Numbered from the stretch's first letter, positions 17,331-28,053 are shown. The stretch: 64,000 nt of DNA from Bacillota bacterium (GCA_023664625.1 JAMPFD010000006.1:90877-154876); one strand, 5' to 3'. Program-made: numbers and translations. The notes: generated from the sequence alone by a model not told the origin.

Positions 17331-17518
17331 GATTCCTTGTATAGGAATCATACTTGTTCTTGGATATAGTATGCCTTATATTGCAAAGGAATAGCTAAAA
17401 AGGGATGTCGGATTAAATAAGTGATTGTTTCATTCACAGTTGCCGGTTTTGGCTATCAGCAACTTAGGTCGGATGAAAGGACACTATTGCTTGAATACCA
17501 ATAATTGTAACTTAGAAT

Positions 17519-18631
17519 ATGACAGAAAATAACAGTATACTACAGAAGCTTGACGGTCTTGAGGCACGCTATGAGGAAGTTTCCACTCTCATAACAGACC
17601 CAAATGTCATTGCAGATCAGCAACGCTATGTTAAGTTGACACGCGAATATAAAGACCTCGAGGATATTATGAAACTCCGCAAGCAATATATAGAGTGTTT
17701 GGAGGGTATTGCAGAGGCAAAAGATATTATGATGAATGAGTCGGATGCTGATATGAAAGAAATGGCTCGTGAACAGCTTGCAGAGAATGAGACCTTGATG
17801 CCAAAATTGGAGGAGGATATAAAAATGGCCCTTGTACCGAAAGATCCTGAGGATGCAAAGAATGTTGAAATGGAAATTCGTGCGGGAACTGGTGGTGATG
17901 AGGCATGTCTTTTTGCAGGTGACTTATTTAAAATGTATAAGGCTTATTGTGAATCCAAGGGATGGAGTCTTTCTGTTACAGATGTATCAGAAGGTGCTGT
18001 CGGAGGATTCAAGGAAATTGATTTTGCCGTTTCTGGAGAGAACGTCTATGGCATTTTGAAATATGAATCAGGGGTTCATCGTGTACAACGTGTGCCTGTT
18101 ACGGAATCTAACGGACGTATGCAGACAAGTGCTGCAACCGTTGCGGTTCTTCCTGAAGCTGAAGCCTTTGATGTCCAGATAAATGAAGGAGAAATCAAAT
18201 GGGATACCTTCCGTTCTTCAGGTGCGGGCGGACAGAATGTCAACAAGGTAGAGTCTGGTGTCCGCGCAAGATATATGTGGAAAAATCCTAACACAGGAGA
18301 GACAGAGGAAATTCTTATAGAGTGTACAGAAACACGCGATCAGCCAAAGAACAAGGAAAGGGCACTTGCCCGTTTACGTACATATATTTATGATAAGGAG
18401 CACCAGAAGTATTTGGACGACATCGCATCGCGCCGAAAGTCTCTTGTGTCTACCGGTGACCGTTCTGCAAAAATACGTACATACAACTTTCCACAGGGGC
18501 GTGTGACAGACCATCGTATTGGGTTTACCACCCATGACCTTCAGGGCTTTCTTGGAGGCAATATCCAAGATATGATTGATGCTCTGACTGTTGCAGAGAA
18601 TGCAGAACGCATGAAAGAAGCTGAATTATAA
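17519..18631 (+). CDS. prfA: Peptide chain release factor 1
   Basis: 370 residues. It recognises UAA and UAG stop codons and releases the peptide at the ribosome. The codon-recognition motif PVT is in RVPVTESNGRM, and the catalytic GGQ in SSGAGGQNVNK. The N-terminal helical domain (1-100) and DHRIGFTTHDLQGFLGG near the end are standard. The glutamine of GGQ would be methylated by PrmC. It is followed by two small genes and pyrF. Confidence 0.96.
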   Translation: MTENNSILQKLDGLEARYEEVSTLITDPNVIADQQRYVKLTREYKDLEDIMKLRKQYIECLEGIAEAKDIMMNESDADMKEMAREQLAENETLMPKLEEDIKMALVPKDPEDAKNVEMEIRAGTGGDEACLFAGDLFKMYKAYCESKGWSLSVTDVSEGAVGGFKEIDFAVSGENVYGILKYESGVHRVQRVPVTESNGRMQTSAATVAVLPEAEAFDVQINEGEIKWDTFRSSGAGGQNVNKVESGVRARYMWKNPNTGETEEILIECTETRDQPKNKERALARLRTYIYDKEHQKYLDDIASRRKSLVSTGDRSAKIRTYNFPQGRVTDHRIGFTTHDLQGFLGGNIQDMIDALTVAENAERMKEAEL

Positions 18632-18668
18632 CGACATTATTTCTAATAATAAGACACACAAATCTCTC

Positions 18669-18809
18669 ATGGCAATACATTACACAAGGAAGAACGATTC
18701 TGTAGACGAGCAAACTATGAACGTAACAGAGTTTATTCAACGTATGGTTGACAGTCGCCGCCAGCCTGAGCGTCATCGTAAAGAAAACAATGTTGAGTCA
18801 ACGAAATAG
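18669..18809 (+). CDS. Small protein, 46 residues
   Basis: MAIHYTRKNDSVDEQTMNVT followed by EFIQRMVDSRRQPERHRKEN and a TAG at 18807. It lies in the prfA-pyrF interval, 37 bases after prfA and nine before the next ATG. It is highly charged and contains no recognised motif. The compact spacing supports a real small gene. Confidence 0.4.
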   Translation: MAIHYTRKNDSVDEQTMNVTEFIQRMVDSRRQPERHRKENNVESTK

Positions 18810-18818
18810 TTATATAGC

Positions 18819-19043
18819 ATGAATAGGTTTTTGAATGACATGCGTTCGAACTCTCACGGTTGGTCACTTCGTGAGAATATTCGTACTTTAATCTGTATTT
18901 GTATAGCAGTAGCTGTTGTTAAAGCGTTTGAGATTAAGGTATGGTATTTGTGGTTTGGACTCTATGTAGTAATATATGTAGCCGCAGAAATATTGTGTAT
19001 TGTAATAGAAAGAGGTTTTAAAATGTTAAAACATAAGAAATGA
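18819..19043 (+). CDS. Small two-helix membrane protein
   Basis: 74 residues with two adjacent hydrophobic segments (about 22-38 and 42-62: [17 protein letters not shown] and [20 protein letters not shown]) and a basic tail ending MLKHKK. It overlaps pyrF by four bases (ATGA at 19040). Unknown function; coupling to pyrF is seen directly. Confidence 0.5.
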   Translation: MNRFLNDMRSNSHGWSLRENIRTLICICIAVAVVKAFEIKVWYLWFGLYVVIYVAAEILCIVIERGFKMLKHKK

Positions 19044-19855
19044 ACAGACAAGAACTCGTATCACAGATACGCGGGAAAAAGAGTTTCCTGTGTGTAGGTT
19101 TGGATGTTGATTTGAAAAAAATCCCGCAGCACTTATTGGCTGAGGATGATCCAATCTTCGCTTTCAATAAAGCAATAATTGATGCCACAGCACCATACTG
19201 TGTTGCATATAAGCCAAATCTTGCATTCTATGAGGCATTTGGCGTGAAAGGCATGATGGCATTTGAGAAGACGGTAAAATATCTGAGTGACACATATCCT
19301 GAGCAATTTATTATTGCGGATGCTAAGCGTGGAGATATTGGTAATACGTCAAAAATGTATGCGCAGACTTTCTTCGAAGAGTATGATGTAGATGCACTCA
19401 CCGTTGCTCCGTATATGGGAGAGGACTCTGTAATACCATTTCTTGACGGATATGTCGGGAAATGGGTTGTCCTGCTTGCATTGACTTCAAATAAAGGATC
19501 TTTTGATTTCCAGCTTATGGAAGATGTTACAGGAGAACGTCTGTTCGAGAAAGTTATTAAGAAGTCTCAGCAATGGGGTAATGATGAGAACATGATGTAT
19601 GTTGTAGGTGCGACACGTGGTGAAATGTTCAAAGATATACGTAAGGTTGCACCGAATTCATTCTTGCTCGTGCCTGGCGTAGGAGCACAGGGCGGTTCTT
19701 TGGAAGAAGTATGCAAATATGGTATGATTGACGATTGCGGTCTTCTTGTTAACTCCTCACGCGGAATAATCTATGCCTCAAATGGTAAGGATTTTGCTGA
19801 TGTAGCAGGAGAAAAAGCTAAAGAATTACAAGAGCAGATGGCAGTTTTATTATAA
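19040..19855 (+). CDS. pyrF: Orotidine 5'-phosphate decarboxylase (type 2)
   Basis: 271 residues. It makes UMP from OMP in pyrimidine synthesis. The catalytic motif is [17 protein letters not shown], and [11 protein letters not shown] near the start and PGVGAQGGS near the phosphate site fit the longer type 2 family found in Bacteroidetes and actinobacteria. It sits downstream of prfA, a common order in this phylum. Confidence 0.95.
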   Translation: MNRQELVSQIRGKKSFLCVGLDVDLKKIPQHLLAEDDPIFAFNKAIIDATAPYCVAYKPNLAFYEAFGVKGMMAFEKTVKYLSDTYPEQFIIADAKRGDIGNTSKMYAQTFFEEYDVDALTVAPYMGEDSVIPFLDGYVGKWVVLLALTSNKGSFDFQLMEDVTGERLFEKVIKKSQQWGNDENMMYVVGATRGEMFKDIRKVAPNSFLLVPGVGAQGGSLEEVCKYGMIDDCGLLVNSSRGIIYASNGKDFADVAGEKAKELQEQMAVLL

Positions 19856-19881
19856 GAATATTGTCACATTTGCAATAATAG

Positions 19882-21102
19882 ATGAAGATAATTAACGACC
19901 CTGTACATGGGTTCATAAAGATACCGAAAGGATTACTCCTGCAAATAATACAGCATCCTCTGATGCAGCGACTTACTCGCATCAGGCAGTTAGGAATGTC
20001 AAGTTTTGTATATCCAGGTGCCCAACATACAAGATTTCAGCATTCTATAGGAGCATATTATCTTACTACGGAGGCAGTTTTAACTCTTGCACAGAAAGGA
20101 ATCTTCATCTTTGATTCTGAGGCAGAGGCCGTTGAGGCGGCTATCCTCATGCATGATATTGGTCACGGTCCGTTCTCACATGTATTGGAGAACACTTTGA
20201 TTTCTGGAATTAGTCATGAAGAAATCTCTTTGAAAATGATGGAGCAAATTAACGATGACCTGGGAGGTCAGTTAAATCTTGCTCTGTCTATTTTCAAGGA
20301 TAAGCATCATAAACGTTTTCTACACCAACTGATATCTTCCCAGTTGGATATGGATCGTCTTGATTACCTTAGCCGTGATTCTTTTTTCACAGGGGTACAG
20401 GAAGGCGTTGTAGGAGGAGCCAGAATACTGAAAATGCTCAATGTTGTAGATGATCAACTTGTCATTGACGAAAAAGGTATATATTCCATAGAAAACTATC
20501 TGACTTCACGTCGGTCTATGTATTGGCAAGTTTATTTGCATAAAACAGTGGTAGCATGTGAGAAAGTTCTTGTCAACCTGCTGATGCGTGCAAAATATTT
20601 GGCCAGTCATGGAATGGAACTTTTCTGTTCACCATATTTGAAATATTTTATTTATAATGATATAGATAAGAACATATTTGAAACCACTCATCAAGCATTA
20701 TATAATTATGCGATGCTTGATGATAATGATATTTGGTCTGCAATTAAGGTATGGGCAAATCATGATGACAAAATACTGCGGATGCTGTCAAAGGCTCTTG
20801 TCACACGTAGACAATTCAAAGTCGAAGTGTTTGACGAGCCTGTTACGGAGCACTATATAGCAGAGGTGAGGCATAAGCTCGCCGAATTGTATGAAATTTC
20901 TTGGGAAGATACTAAATATCTATATAGTGTAGATGCTATTAAAAAGAATATGTATGACATAGATGGGGACAGTATCAAGATACTCTTGAAGACAGGTGTC
21001 ACACAAGATATATGTGAGGTCTCAGACCTCCTTAATGCCGCATTATTATGTCATCAAAAACCGAAATATTACCTCTCCTTTTATAGATTAGAAACTAATT
21101 AA
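19882..21102 (+). CDS. HD-domain phosphohydrolase
   Basis: 406 residues of the dGTPase-like HD superfamily. Metal residues are visible in RFQHSIGAYYL, ILMHDIGHGPFSH and LDMDRLDYLSRD. Members hydrolyse nucleotides or related phosphates, but the substrate of this subgroup is unknown. It lies between pyrF and lpxD, and the lpx genes start from their own promoter 33 bases beyond its stop. Confidence 0.85.
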   Translation: MKIINDPVHGFIKIPKGLLLQIIQHPLMQRLTRIRQLGMSSFVYPGAQHTRFQHSIGAYYLTTEAVLTLAQKGIFIFDSEAEAVEAAILMHDIGHGPFSHVLENTLISGISHEEISLKMMEQINDDLGGQLNLALSIFKDKHHKRFLHQLISSQLDMDRLDYLSRDSFFTGVQEGVVGGARILKMLNVVDDQLVIDEKGIYSIENYLTSRRSMYWQVYLHKTVVACEKVLVNLLMRAKYLASHGMELFCSPYLKYFIYNDIDKNIFETTHQALYNYAMLDDNDIWSAIKVWANHDDKILRMLSKALVTRRQFKVEVFDEPVTEHYIAEVRHKLAELYEISWEDTKYLYSVDAIKKNMYDIDGDSIKILLKTGVTQDICEVSDLLNAALLCHQKPKYYLSFYRLETN

Positions 21103-21134
21103 CACCGTAAAACACTGAAAACCTTATTAATTTC

Positions 21135-21165
21135 TTTGTAGATATAAAAAGTTTTTGTATTTTTG
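21135..21165 (+). promoter_or_regulatory. lpxD operon promoter
   Basis: TTTG at 21135-21138, exactly 19 bases, then TATTTTTG at 21158-21165 followed by CAG. This is a textbook Bacteroidetes promoter, 21 bases ahead of the lpxD ATG, implying a short leader. Confidence 0.8.
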
Positions 21166-21185
21166 CAGAAATAATAAAATTAAAT

Positions 21186-22220
21186 ATGGAATTCACCGCA
21201 AAACAAATAGCAGAGTTTATTCAGGGACGTGTTGAGGGTGACGAGAATACCACAGTCAACACATTTGCAAAAATAGACGAAGGAAAACCTGGAGCAATCT
21301 CATTTTTATCTAATACAAAATACACACATTACATCTATGAGACAAAGTCCTCAATTGTACTTGTTGATGAGGGACTGAAACTTGATAAAGAAGTAAGAAG
21401 TACGCTTATACGTGTGAAGAATGCCTATGAGGCAGTGGCAAGGCTTCTTCAGTTATATGAGTCAATGAAGCCTAAGAAGAAAGGTATTGACCCGCTTGCT
21501 TTCATTGATTCTACAGCAAAAATCGGTAAAAATTGTTATATCGGACCTTTTGTCGCAATTGGTCCGAATGTAGTTGTCGGAGATGGTTGCGCGATTCATC
21601 CACATGTAACGGTTAGCGAAGATGCTGTAATTGGTGAGGATACAGAAATATATAGCAATGTTGTGATATATCATGGATGCAAAATCGGTAACCGTTGTGT
21701 TTTACATGCCGGATGTGTAATCGGTGCAGACGGTTTTGGCTTTGCTCCGTCAGAAAACGGATACAATAAAATTCCACAAATAGGCATTGTTACCATAGAA
21801 GATGATGTGGAAATCGGGGCGAATACATGTATTGACCGCTCCACTATGGGTTCTACATTTGTACGCAAAGGTGTGAAACTTGATAATCTTGTACAAATTG
21901 CTCATAACACTGATATTGGAGCAAATACAGTCATGTCAAGTCAGGTCGGTGTCGCCGGTTCTACAAAAGTTGGTGAATGGTGCATGTTCGGCGGACAAGT
22001 AGGCATCTCTGGCCATATTACTATAGGCGACAAAGTCATGCTTGGTGCCCAGTCTGGTGTCCCAGGCTCGATAAAAGACAATCAGCAACTTATAGGTACC
22101 CCTCCAATGGAGATGAAACCTTATTTCCGTTCACAGGCAATTTTCAGACGACTTCCTGATATGTATAAGGAATTGAATGAGTTGAGAAAAGAAGTTGAGA
22201 AACTTAAATCTAATAAGTAA
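21186..22220 (+). CDS. lpxD: UDP-3-O-acyl-glucosamine N-acyltransferase
   Basis: 344 residues. It adds the second acyl chain in lipid A synthesis. A small N-terminal uridine-binding domain (1-100) is followed by a left-handed beta-helix of hexapeptide repeats ([20 protein letters not shown] and onward). The catalytic His is expected in [13 protein letters not shown]. It ends with the usual helix ([14 protein letters not shown]). The stop overlaps the lpxC start by one base. Confidence 0.95.
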   Translation: MEFTAKQIAEFIQGRVEGDENTTVNTFAKIDEGKPGAISFLSNTKYTHYIYETKSSIVLVDEGLKLDKEVRSTLIRVKNAYEAVARLLQLYESMKPKKKGIDPLAFIDSTAKIGKNCYIGPFVAIGPNVVVGDGCAIHPHVTVSEDAVIGEDTEIYSNVVIYHGCKIGNRCVLHAGCVIGADGFGFAPSENGYNKIPQIGIVTIEDDVEIGANTCIDRSTMGSTFVRKGVKLDNLVQIAHNTDIGANTVMSSQVGVAGSTKVGEWCMFGGQVGISGHITIGDKVMLGAQSGVPGSIKDNQQLIGTPPMEMKPYFRSQAIFRRLPDMYKELNELRKEVEKLKSNK

Positions 22221-23605
22221 TGTCTAAGCAGAAAACATTAAAAGGAAGCTTTTCTCTATGCGGAAAAGGACTTCATACAGGATTAAGCCTAACAGTAACT
22301 TTCAATCCGGCACCAGAGAATACTGGCTACAAGATTCAGCGTATAGACCTTGATGATGAGCCTGTAATAGAGGCTGTGGCTGAGCGTGTTATCGATACAC
22401 AACGTGGTACGGTAGTAGGAAAAGGTGAGGTATATGTTTCTACAGTTGAGCATGGCCTTTCTGCATTGTATGCACTTGGCATAGACAACTGTCTTATTCA
22501 AGTCAATGGTCCGGAATTTCCTATTCTTGATGGTTCTGCCGCTCCTTATGTGGAAAAGATCAATGCGGTTGGAATTGAAGAGCAGAATGCTCCAAAAGAT
22601 TATTATATAATCCGCAAGAAAATAGAAGTTAAGGATGAAGAAACAGGTTCCTGCATAACTATTTTCCCTGACGAGGAGTTCTCCATTACAGCGATGTGCT
22701 CTTTTGATTCCAAATTTATAAGCAGCCAGTTTGCAACCCTTGACCATATGAATAAATACTCAGAGGAAATATCAAAGGCCCGCACATTTGTCTTTGTGCG
22801 TGACATATTCCCTCTGTTGCAAGCCGGACTAATAAAGGGCGGTGATATGGACAACGCCATTATTATCTATGAACGTGAGCAGCCACAAGAGCAGGTTGAT
22901 AATTTATGTAATATGCTTGGAGTACCGCGTATTGATGCAACAAAGCTCGGTTACATTCAGCATCGTCCTCTCGTATGGGATAACGAATGCACACGTCATA
23001 AATTACTTGACATCATAGGTGATATGGCACTTATCGGAAAGCACATCAAAGGACGTATTGTTGCAACCCGCCCCGGACATACAATCAACAATAAGTTTGC
23101 CCGCCTGATTCGCAAGGAAATAAAGAAACACGAGATTCAGGCACCGATATATGATCCAACTGTAGAACCTGTAATGGATGTCAACCGTATCCGCGAGTTG
23201 CTACCCCATCGCTATCCTATGCAGTTGGTTGATAAAGTCATAGAACTCGGCTCCAATTCCATAGTTGGCCTCAAGAATATAACGACTGATGAACCATTTT
23301 TTACAGGACATTTTCCCAGTGAGCCTGTAATGCCAGGAGTTCTGCAGATAGAGGCTATGGCACAATGCGGAGGATTGCTCATTCTCAATACACTTGAAAA
23401 TCCGGAAAGCTGGTCAACATATTTTTTGGCAATCAATGATGTTAAGTTCAAGAAGAAAGTGGTTCCGGGTGATACATTACTTTTCAGAGTAGAATTGACA
23501 GAACCAGTCCGTCATGGTATCGCAACAATGAAAGGTTACATGCTCGTTGGCGATAAGGTTGTAAGCGAGGCAACATTCACAGCACAGATAATAAAGAATA
23601 AATAG
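22220..23605 (+). CDS. lpxC: Fused LpxC deacetylase and FabZ dehydratase
   Basis: 461 residues carrying two enzymes, a fusion typical of Bacteroidetes. LpxC (about 1-300) removes acetate from UDP-3-acyl-GlcNAc, the committed lipid A step; zinc ligands are in STVEHGLSAL (H78) and RHKLLDIIGD. FabZ (about 312-461) dehydrates 3-hydroxyacyl-ACP; it starts RELLPHRYPMQLVDKV and has the catalytic FTGHFPSEPVMPG and QIEAMAQ. Fusing them ties competing users of hydroxyacyl-ACP together. lpxA starts three bases after its stop. Confidence 0.97.
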   Translation: MSKQKTLKGSFSLCGKGLHTGLSLTVTFNPAPENTGYKIQRIDLDDEPVIEAVAERVIDTQRGTVVGKGEVYVSTVEHGLSALYALGIDNCLIQVNGPEFPILDGSAAPYVEKINAVGIEEQNAPKDYYIIRKKIEVKDEETGSCITIFPDEEFSITAMCSFDSKFISSQFATLDHMNKYSEEISKARTFVFVRDIFPLLQAGLIKGGDMDNAIIIYEREQPQEQVDNLCNMLGVPRIDATKLGYIQHRPLVWDNECTRHKLLDIIGDMALIGKHIKGRIVATRPGHTINNKFARLIRKEIKKHEIQAPIYDPTVEPVMDVNRIRELLPHRYPMQLVDKVIELGSNSIVGLKNITTDEPFFTGHFPSEPVMPGVLQIEAMAQCGGLLILNTLENPESWSTYFLAINDVKFKKKVVPGDTLLFRVELTEPVRHGIATMKGYMLVGDKVVSEATFTAQIIKNK

Positions 23606-23608
23606 TGT

Positions 23609-24382
23609 ATGGCAAATCAAATTAGCCCTATGGCATATGTTCACCCGGATGCTAAGTTGGGTGACAACAACATTATCGGTCCTTTCTGTTATATTGATGC
23701 CGATGTAGTCATTGGTGACAATAATAAAATGCAGAATTCTGTTACACTCAGCCAAGGCACAAGGATGGGCTCCAACAACGAAATCTTTCCTGGTGCAAGT
23801 ATTTCCACAAAGCCTCAGGACTTGAAGTATAAAGGTGAGGCAACAACTTGTGAGATTGGAGACAATAATTCTATCCGTGAATACGTCACAATATCACGTG
23901 GTACAGCAAGTAAAGGCACAACAAAGGTCGGTTCGAATAACCTCCTTATGGAGAATATGCATATTGCTCATGATTGTGTAATCGGAAATCATTGTATTAT
24001 CGGCAACTCAACCAAGTTCGCCGGTGAGGTCGTGGTGGACGACTGTGCCATAATTTCCTCAGAATGCCTGTTTCACCAATTCACCCATGTTGGCGGGTAT
24101 GTCATGATTCAAGGTGGAAGCCGTACCAGTCAGGATATTCCTCCTTATATCATTGCAGGCAAGGAACCAATTCGATTTGCCGGTCTAAACCTTGTCGGCT
24201 TACGTCGACGCGGCTTTTCCAATGAGACGATAACCTCCATCCGTGATGCGTATAACAAAATATACTCAAGGGGTATTATTAAAGAAGGCATCCAAGAGGT
24301 TAAGGATACAATGGTGATTACTAAGGAAATACAATATATTATTGATTTTATAGAGAATGCCCAGCGTGGCATACTACGCTGA
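23609..24382 (+). CDS. lpxA: UDP-N-acetylglucosamine acyltransferase
   Basis: 257 residues, first step of lipid A synthesis, using 3-hydroxyacyl-ACP. It is a hexapeptide beta-helix (PMAYVHPDAKLGDNNIIGPF onward) with the catalytic His in NMHIAHDCVIGN and a C-terminal helical domain (NLVGLRRRGFSNETI). The stop overlaps the miaA start (TGATG). Confidence 0.96.
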   Translation: MANQISPMAYVHPDAKLGDNNIIGPFCYIDADVVIGDNNKMQNSVTLSQGTRMGSNNEIFPGASISTKPQDLKYKGEATTCEIGDNNSIREYVTISRGTASKGTTKVGSNNLLMENMHIAHDCVIGNHCIIGNSTKFAGEVVVDDCAIISSECLFHQFTHVGGYVMIQGGSRTSQDIPPYIIAGKEPIRFAGLNLVGLRRRGFSNETITSIRDAYNKIYSRGIIKEGIQEVKDTMVITKEIQYIIDFIENAQRGILR

Positions 24383-25278
24383 TGCAGACACTTGTTGTCA
24401 TACTTGGACCGACGGGTGTAGGCAAAACAGATTTGTGCATTGATATTGCCAATCACCTGGGCTGTGAGATAATTAATTGTGATTCACGGCAGTTCTTCCG
24501 TGAAATCCCAATAGGCACTGCCGCACCTACTGCTGAACAACAGCAGCAGGTGCGGCATTATTTTGTTGGAAACCTTTCTGTGGATGATTATTATTCCGCA
24601 TCAGAATATGAGCAAGATGTTTTGAAGTTTCTGCAGACCCAAGACAAAAATGCAAACTTTGTCCTTACAGGAGGCTCGATGATGTATCTTGATGCCGTAT
24701 GCAACGGTATAGACTGTATGCCGGCTGTTGAAGAACCTATCCGCAATAAATTGAAGATTCGTTTGGAGGAAGAAGGACTTGATGCTCTTTTAGCGGAATT
24801 GCATGAATTAGACCCAATCCATTGGAATATAGTTGACAAAAGAAATCCACGTCGCATATTGCATGCTTTGGAAATATGTTATCAGACAGGAAAGCCCTAC
24901 TCTTCTTTTATGAGACAGGAAAAGCCAAAACGGCCTTTCAGAGTCATAAAAATAGGTCTGACACGGCCACGTGCAGAACTATTTGAGCGTATAAATCAAC
25001 GAGTGCTTAAAATGATGGATAGCGGACTTGAAGAAGAAGCCCGCAAAGTCTGGTATAAAAAAGGGCTCAATTCCCTGAATACGGTAGGTTACAAAGAACT
25101 GTTCGCCTATTTTGATGGTGAAATCACGAAAGATGAGGCCATACGTCAGATACAGTCTAACTCACGGCATTATATGAAGAAGCAGGAAACATGGTTTAAG
25201 AGGGACAAGGATATAAAATGGTTTCACCCAAAGGAATATAAAGAAATCATAAATTATATAGACATATCTCTTTATTGA
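24382..25278 (+). CDS. miaA: tRNA dimethylallyltransferase
   Basis: 298 residues. It adds a dimethylallyl group to A37 of tRNAs reading UNN codons. P-loop GPTGVGKT at the start, substrate-binding INCDSRQFF (usually DSMQ or DSRQ), GGSMMYLDAVCNGID, and NTVGYKELFAYFDG near the end are visible. It is the last gene of the lpx operon. A new promoter follows in the 54-base gap. Confidence 0.95.
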   Translation: MQTLVVILGPTGVGKTDLCIDIANHLGCEIINCDSRQFFREIPIGTAAPTAEQQQQVRHYFVGNLSVDDYYSASEYEQDVLKFLQTQDKNANFVLTGGSMMYLDAVCNGIDCMPAVEEPIRNKLKIRLEEEGLDALLAELHELDPIHWNIVDKRNPRRILHALEICYQTGKPYSSFMRQEKPKRPFRVIKIGLTRPRAELFERINQRVLKMMDSGLEEEARKVWYKKGLNSLNTVGYKELFAYFDGEITKDEAIRQIQSNSRHYMKKQETWFKRDKDIKWFHPKEYKEIINYIDISLY

Positions 25279-25291
25279 AAATAAAAATGCG

Positions 25292-25299
25292 TAACTTTG
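25292..25299 (+). promoter_or_regulatory. -7 element for the penicillin-binding protein gene
   Basis: TAACTTTG followed by CA. A possible TTG start codon for the next gene lies within it, which argues for the downstream ATG 25333 as the true start. The -33 element is not clear. Confidence 0.55.
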
Positions 25300-25332
25300 C
25301 ACTCTAACGTCAAACATATAGCTATTAAGAAA

Positions 25333-27816
25333 ATGAATGAAATCAAACGCTGTATAGGAAAAATCAACAAGTGGGCAAAGCAGTTTTGGGTATGGTACAA
25401 GAAGCTTTATAAAGGAAAGCCGTGGTACACCAAGACCTGTGTCGGCATAGTCTCCATGCTCTGCCTCCTGATTGTATATCTTGCAGCTGTCGACCTGAAT
25501 CTTTTCTGGCTTTTCGGCAAGTCTCCCGGCTTCTTTGATATTATGAATCCGAAGACAAATGAAGCCTCTGTCATATATTCTGCCGACGGTGTGCAGATAG
25601 GAAAATATTTCAATGAAAATAGGACTCCTGTTGAATACAAGGATGTCACACCTCAATTCTGGCGTGCCCTCATAGATACTGAGGATGAGCGTTTTTATAA
25701 ACATGCCGGCATTGATCCTATCGGACTGTTCGGAGCTGCAAAAGATGCGGTAACCGGACGTGGAGGCCGCGGTGCATCAACAATCACACAGCAGCTTGCG
25801 AAGAATCTCTTCCGAATGCGCACAAACTATTCGACAGGTCTCCTTGGTCACATACCGGGAGTAAAGATGCTCATAATGAAATCCAAAGAGTGGATTCTTG
25901 CCGTTAAACTTGAAATATGCTATTCAAAAGAAGAAATTATTACCATGTATGCCAACACTGTTGATTTTGGCAGCAACTCCTTTGGCATAAAGACAGCTTC
26001 AAAGACCTATTTCAATACAACCCCTGAAAAACTAAAGACAGAGGAGGCTGCCGTGCTTGTCGGCATGCTGAAGGCTACTACATACTATAATCCACTTGTA
26101 AATCCTGAGAACTCACGGAACAGACGTAATCAGGTATTGGAAAATATGGTTGCTCACAACGATCTCTCACGTAGCGAATGTGATATTCTGAAGACAAAGG
26201 ACATAGAACTGAACTATAATGTCGAGAGCAATTATGACGGGCAGGCACAATATTTCCGCAATGCTGTTGCCGACTATCTCAAAGACTGGTGTGCAGAAGA
26301 GGGCTATGACCTTTACAGCGATGGTCTTAAAATCTATACAACCATTGATACACGCATGCAGAAATATGCTGAGCAGGCTGCCATGAAGCAAATGAAGCAA
26401 GTTCAGCAGAACTTCAATAACCATTGGGGACTCCGCCGCACACAGGATAACTTTATGCCTGGAGAAAAACCATGGCAAGACGAGAAGCATAAGGAGATAG
26501 AGGGATTTATCGAGGGCATTGCACAGAAGCAGCCTTATTATAAGGCCTTGGTTGCCAAATTTGGCGAGAACTCGGACTCTGTCTCTTATTATCTCAATAA
26601 GCCACATAAGGTGAAAGTCTTCGATTATGAAAAAGGGGAAGTTGAGAAAACGATGTCCACAATGGATTCCATCCGCTACATGGTCAGCTATATGCACTGT
26701 GCATTTATAGCCATGGAGCCAAATACGGGTCATGTCAAGGCATGGGTCGGCGACATTGATTTCGACCACTGGAAGTACGACAAAGTAACAGCAATGCGCC
26801 AACCTGGTTCAACATTCAAACTTTTCGTATATACAGAGGCCATGAACCAGGGCCTGACACCGTGTGACAAGCGGCGTGATGAATATTTCTCCATGCAGGT
26901 TTATGATGAACATCAGAAAAAAGAAGTCACTTGGGCTCCTACGAATGCCAATGGATATTTTACAAATGATTCCATGGCACTAAAGTCTGCATTTGCAAGA
27001 AGTATCAATTCCGTTGCCGTAAGGCTTGGACAGGAGGTGGGGATAAAGAATATCGCACGCACTGCTCATGACATGGGTATCAAATCCCCTCTTGACGAGA
27101 CCCCTTCTCTTCCACTCGGTTCCAGCGATGTCAACCTTCTTGAACTTGCTGATGCCTATTGTACAGTTGCCAATAACGGAATGCAGCGTGAGCCGGTTCT
27201 TGTAACACGAATTTTGGATCATAACGGAAATGAAATTTACGTAGGTCCTACGGAGGAAACGCAAGTCATACCATACAAGTCTGCATTCCTCATGCAACAA
27301 CTCCTGCAAGGAGGTATGCGTGAGCCCGGAGGCACAAGTCAGGCTCTGTGGGGATATGTAGGTGAGTTCCGTGATACAGAGTTTGGCGGAAAGACCGGAA
27401 CTTCCAATAACCATTCTGACGCATGGTTCATGGGAATCTCTCCAAAGCTTGTTGTAGGAGCATGGGTCGGAGGCGAATACCGGTGCATACATTTCCGGAC
27501 AGGAGCCCTCGGACAAGGTTCACGCACAGCCCTTCCTATCTGTGGATATTTCTTACAGTCTGTACTCAAAGACCCGAGTTTTAAGCAGTATCATGCTAAG
27601 TTCGAATTGCCTAACGACCCGGATATAGAGCGTGGAATGTATATCTGTGACAGCTATTATGAACGTAAGAAAGATACTCTTGATATTGACAGTCTGAACT
27701 TCGAAGATTACATGGTGGAAATAGATGATAATGGCAATCCCGTAAATCAGTCTGTGCCGGTGAGCGCGGAGCCTGTACAGAATAAGGAGCAACAAATCAT
27801 GCTTGAGGATCTTTAA
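25333..27816 (+). CDS. Class A penicillin-binding protein (PBP1a-type)
   Basis: 827 residues from ATG 25333. It polymerises and cross-links peptidoglycan. A cytoplasmic tail and membrane helix (about 35-55) precede the GT51 transglycosylase with TEDERFYKHAGID (catalytic Glu near 117) and GGRGASTITQQLAKNLF. The transpeptidase domain has MRQPGSTFKLF (SxxK serine), SINSVA (SxN) and GGKTGTSNNHSD (KTG). The tail is acidic. It is likely an mrcA/ponA equivalent. The frame extends to a TTG at 25297, but that overlaps the promoter. Confidence 0.93.
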   Translation: MNEIKRCIGKINKWAKQFWVWYKKLYKGKPWYTKTCVGIVSMLCLLIVYLAAVDLNLFWLFGKSPGFFDIMNPKTNEASVIYSADGVQIGKYFNENRTPVEYKDVTPQFWRALIDTEDERFYKHAGIDPIGLFGAAKDAVTGRGGRGASTITQQLAKNLFRMRTNYSTGLLGHIPGVKMLIMKSKEWILAVKLEICYSKEEIITMYANTVDFGSNSFGIKTASKTYFNTTPEKLKTEEAAVLVGMLKATTYYNPLVNPENSRNRRNQVLENMVAHNDLSRSECDILKTKDIELNYNVESNYDGQAQYFRNAVADYLKDWCAEEGYDLYSDGLKIYTTIDTRMQKYAEQAAMKQMKQVQQNFNNHWGLRRTQDNFMPGEKPWQDEKHKEIEGFIEGIAQKQPYYKALVAKFGENSDSVSYYLNKPHKVKVFDYEKGEVEKTMSTMDSIRYMVSYMHCAFIAMEPNTGHVKAWVGDIDFDHWKYDKVTAMRQPGSTFKLFVYTEAMNQGLTPCDKRRDEYFSMQVYDEHQKKEVTWAPTNANGYFTNDSMALKSAFARSINSVAVRLGQEVGIKNIARTAHDMGIKSPLDETPSLPLGSSDVNLLELADAYCTVANNGMQREPVLVTRILDHNGNEIYVGPTEETQVIPYKSAFLMQQLLQGGMREPGGTSQALWGYVGEFRDTEFGGKTGTSNNHSDAWFMGISPKLVVGAWVGGEYRCIHFRTGALGQGSRTALPICGYFLQSVLKDPSFKQYHAKFELPNDPDIERGMYICDSYYERKKDTLDIDSLNFEDYMVEIDDNGNPVNQSVPVSAEPVQNKEQQIMLEDL

Positions 27817-27887
27817 GGCTATATTGGTAAGACGATACATGAGTCATCTGTCTTGTTCATCATATATTGAAAAGCCATGTAGCTGAT

Positions 27888-28052
27888 ATGGTGTCAAAGA
27901 TAGTATTAACTGATTTATATCCGGTCATATCACAAAGCAGTCAGACGGGAATTCAGATTATATCAAAAGGTAACCATTCGTTCAGGGAGATCATACCATA
28001 TATAAAGTTTACAGACTCACCTATTATGGTATATAACATAAAATCAGAATAA
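27888..28052 (+). CDS. Possible small protein, 54 residues
   Basis: An ATG at 27888 (TTG 27867 in frame further up) opens MVSKIVLTDLYPVISQSSQT and continues to a TAA one base before the helicase ATG. Tight spacing to the helicase and unbiased amino acids suggest coding, but there is no motif. It could equally be a leader of the helicase gene. Confidence 0.3.
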   Translation: MVSKIVLTDLYPVISQSSQTGIQIISKGNHSFREIIPYIKFTDSPIMVYNIKSE

Positions 28053-28053
28053 T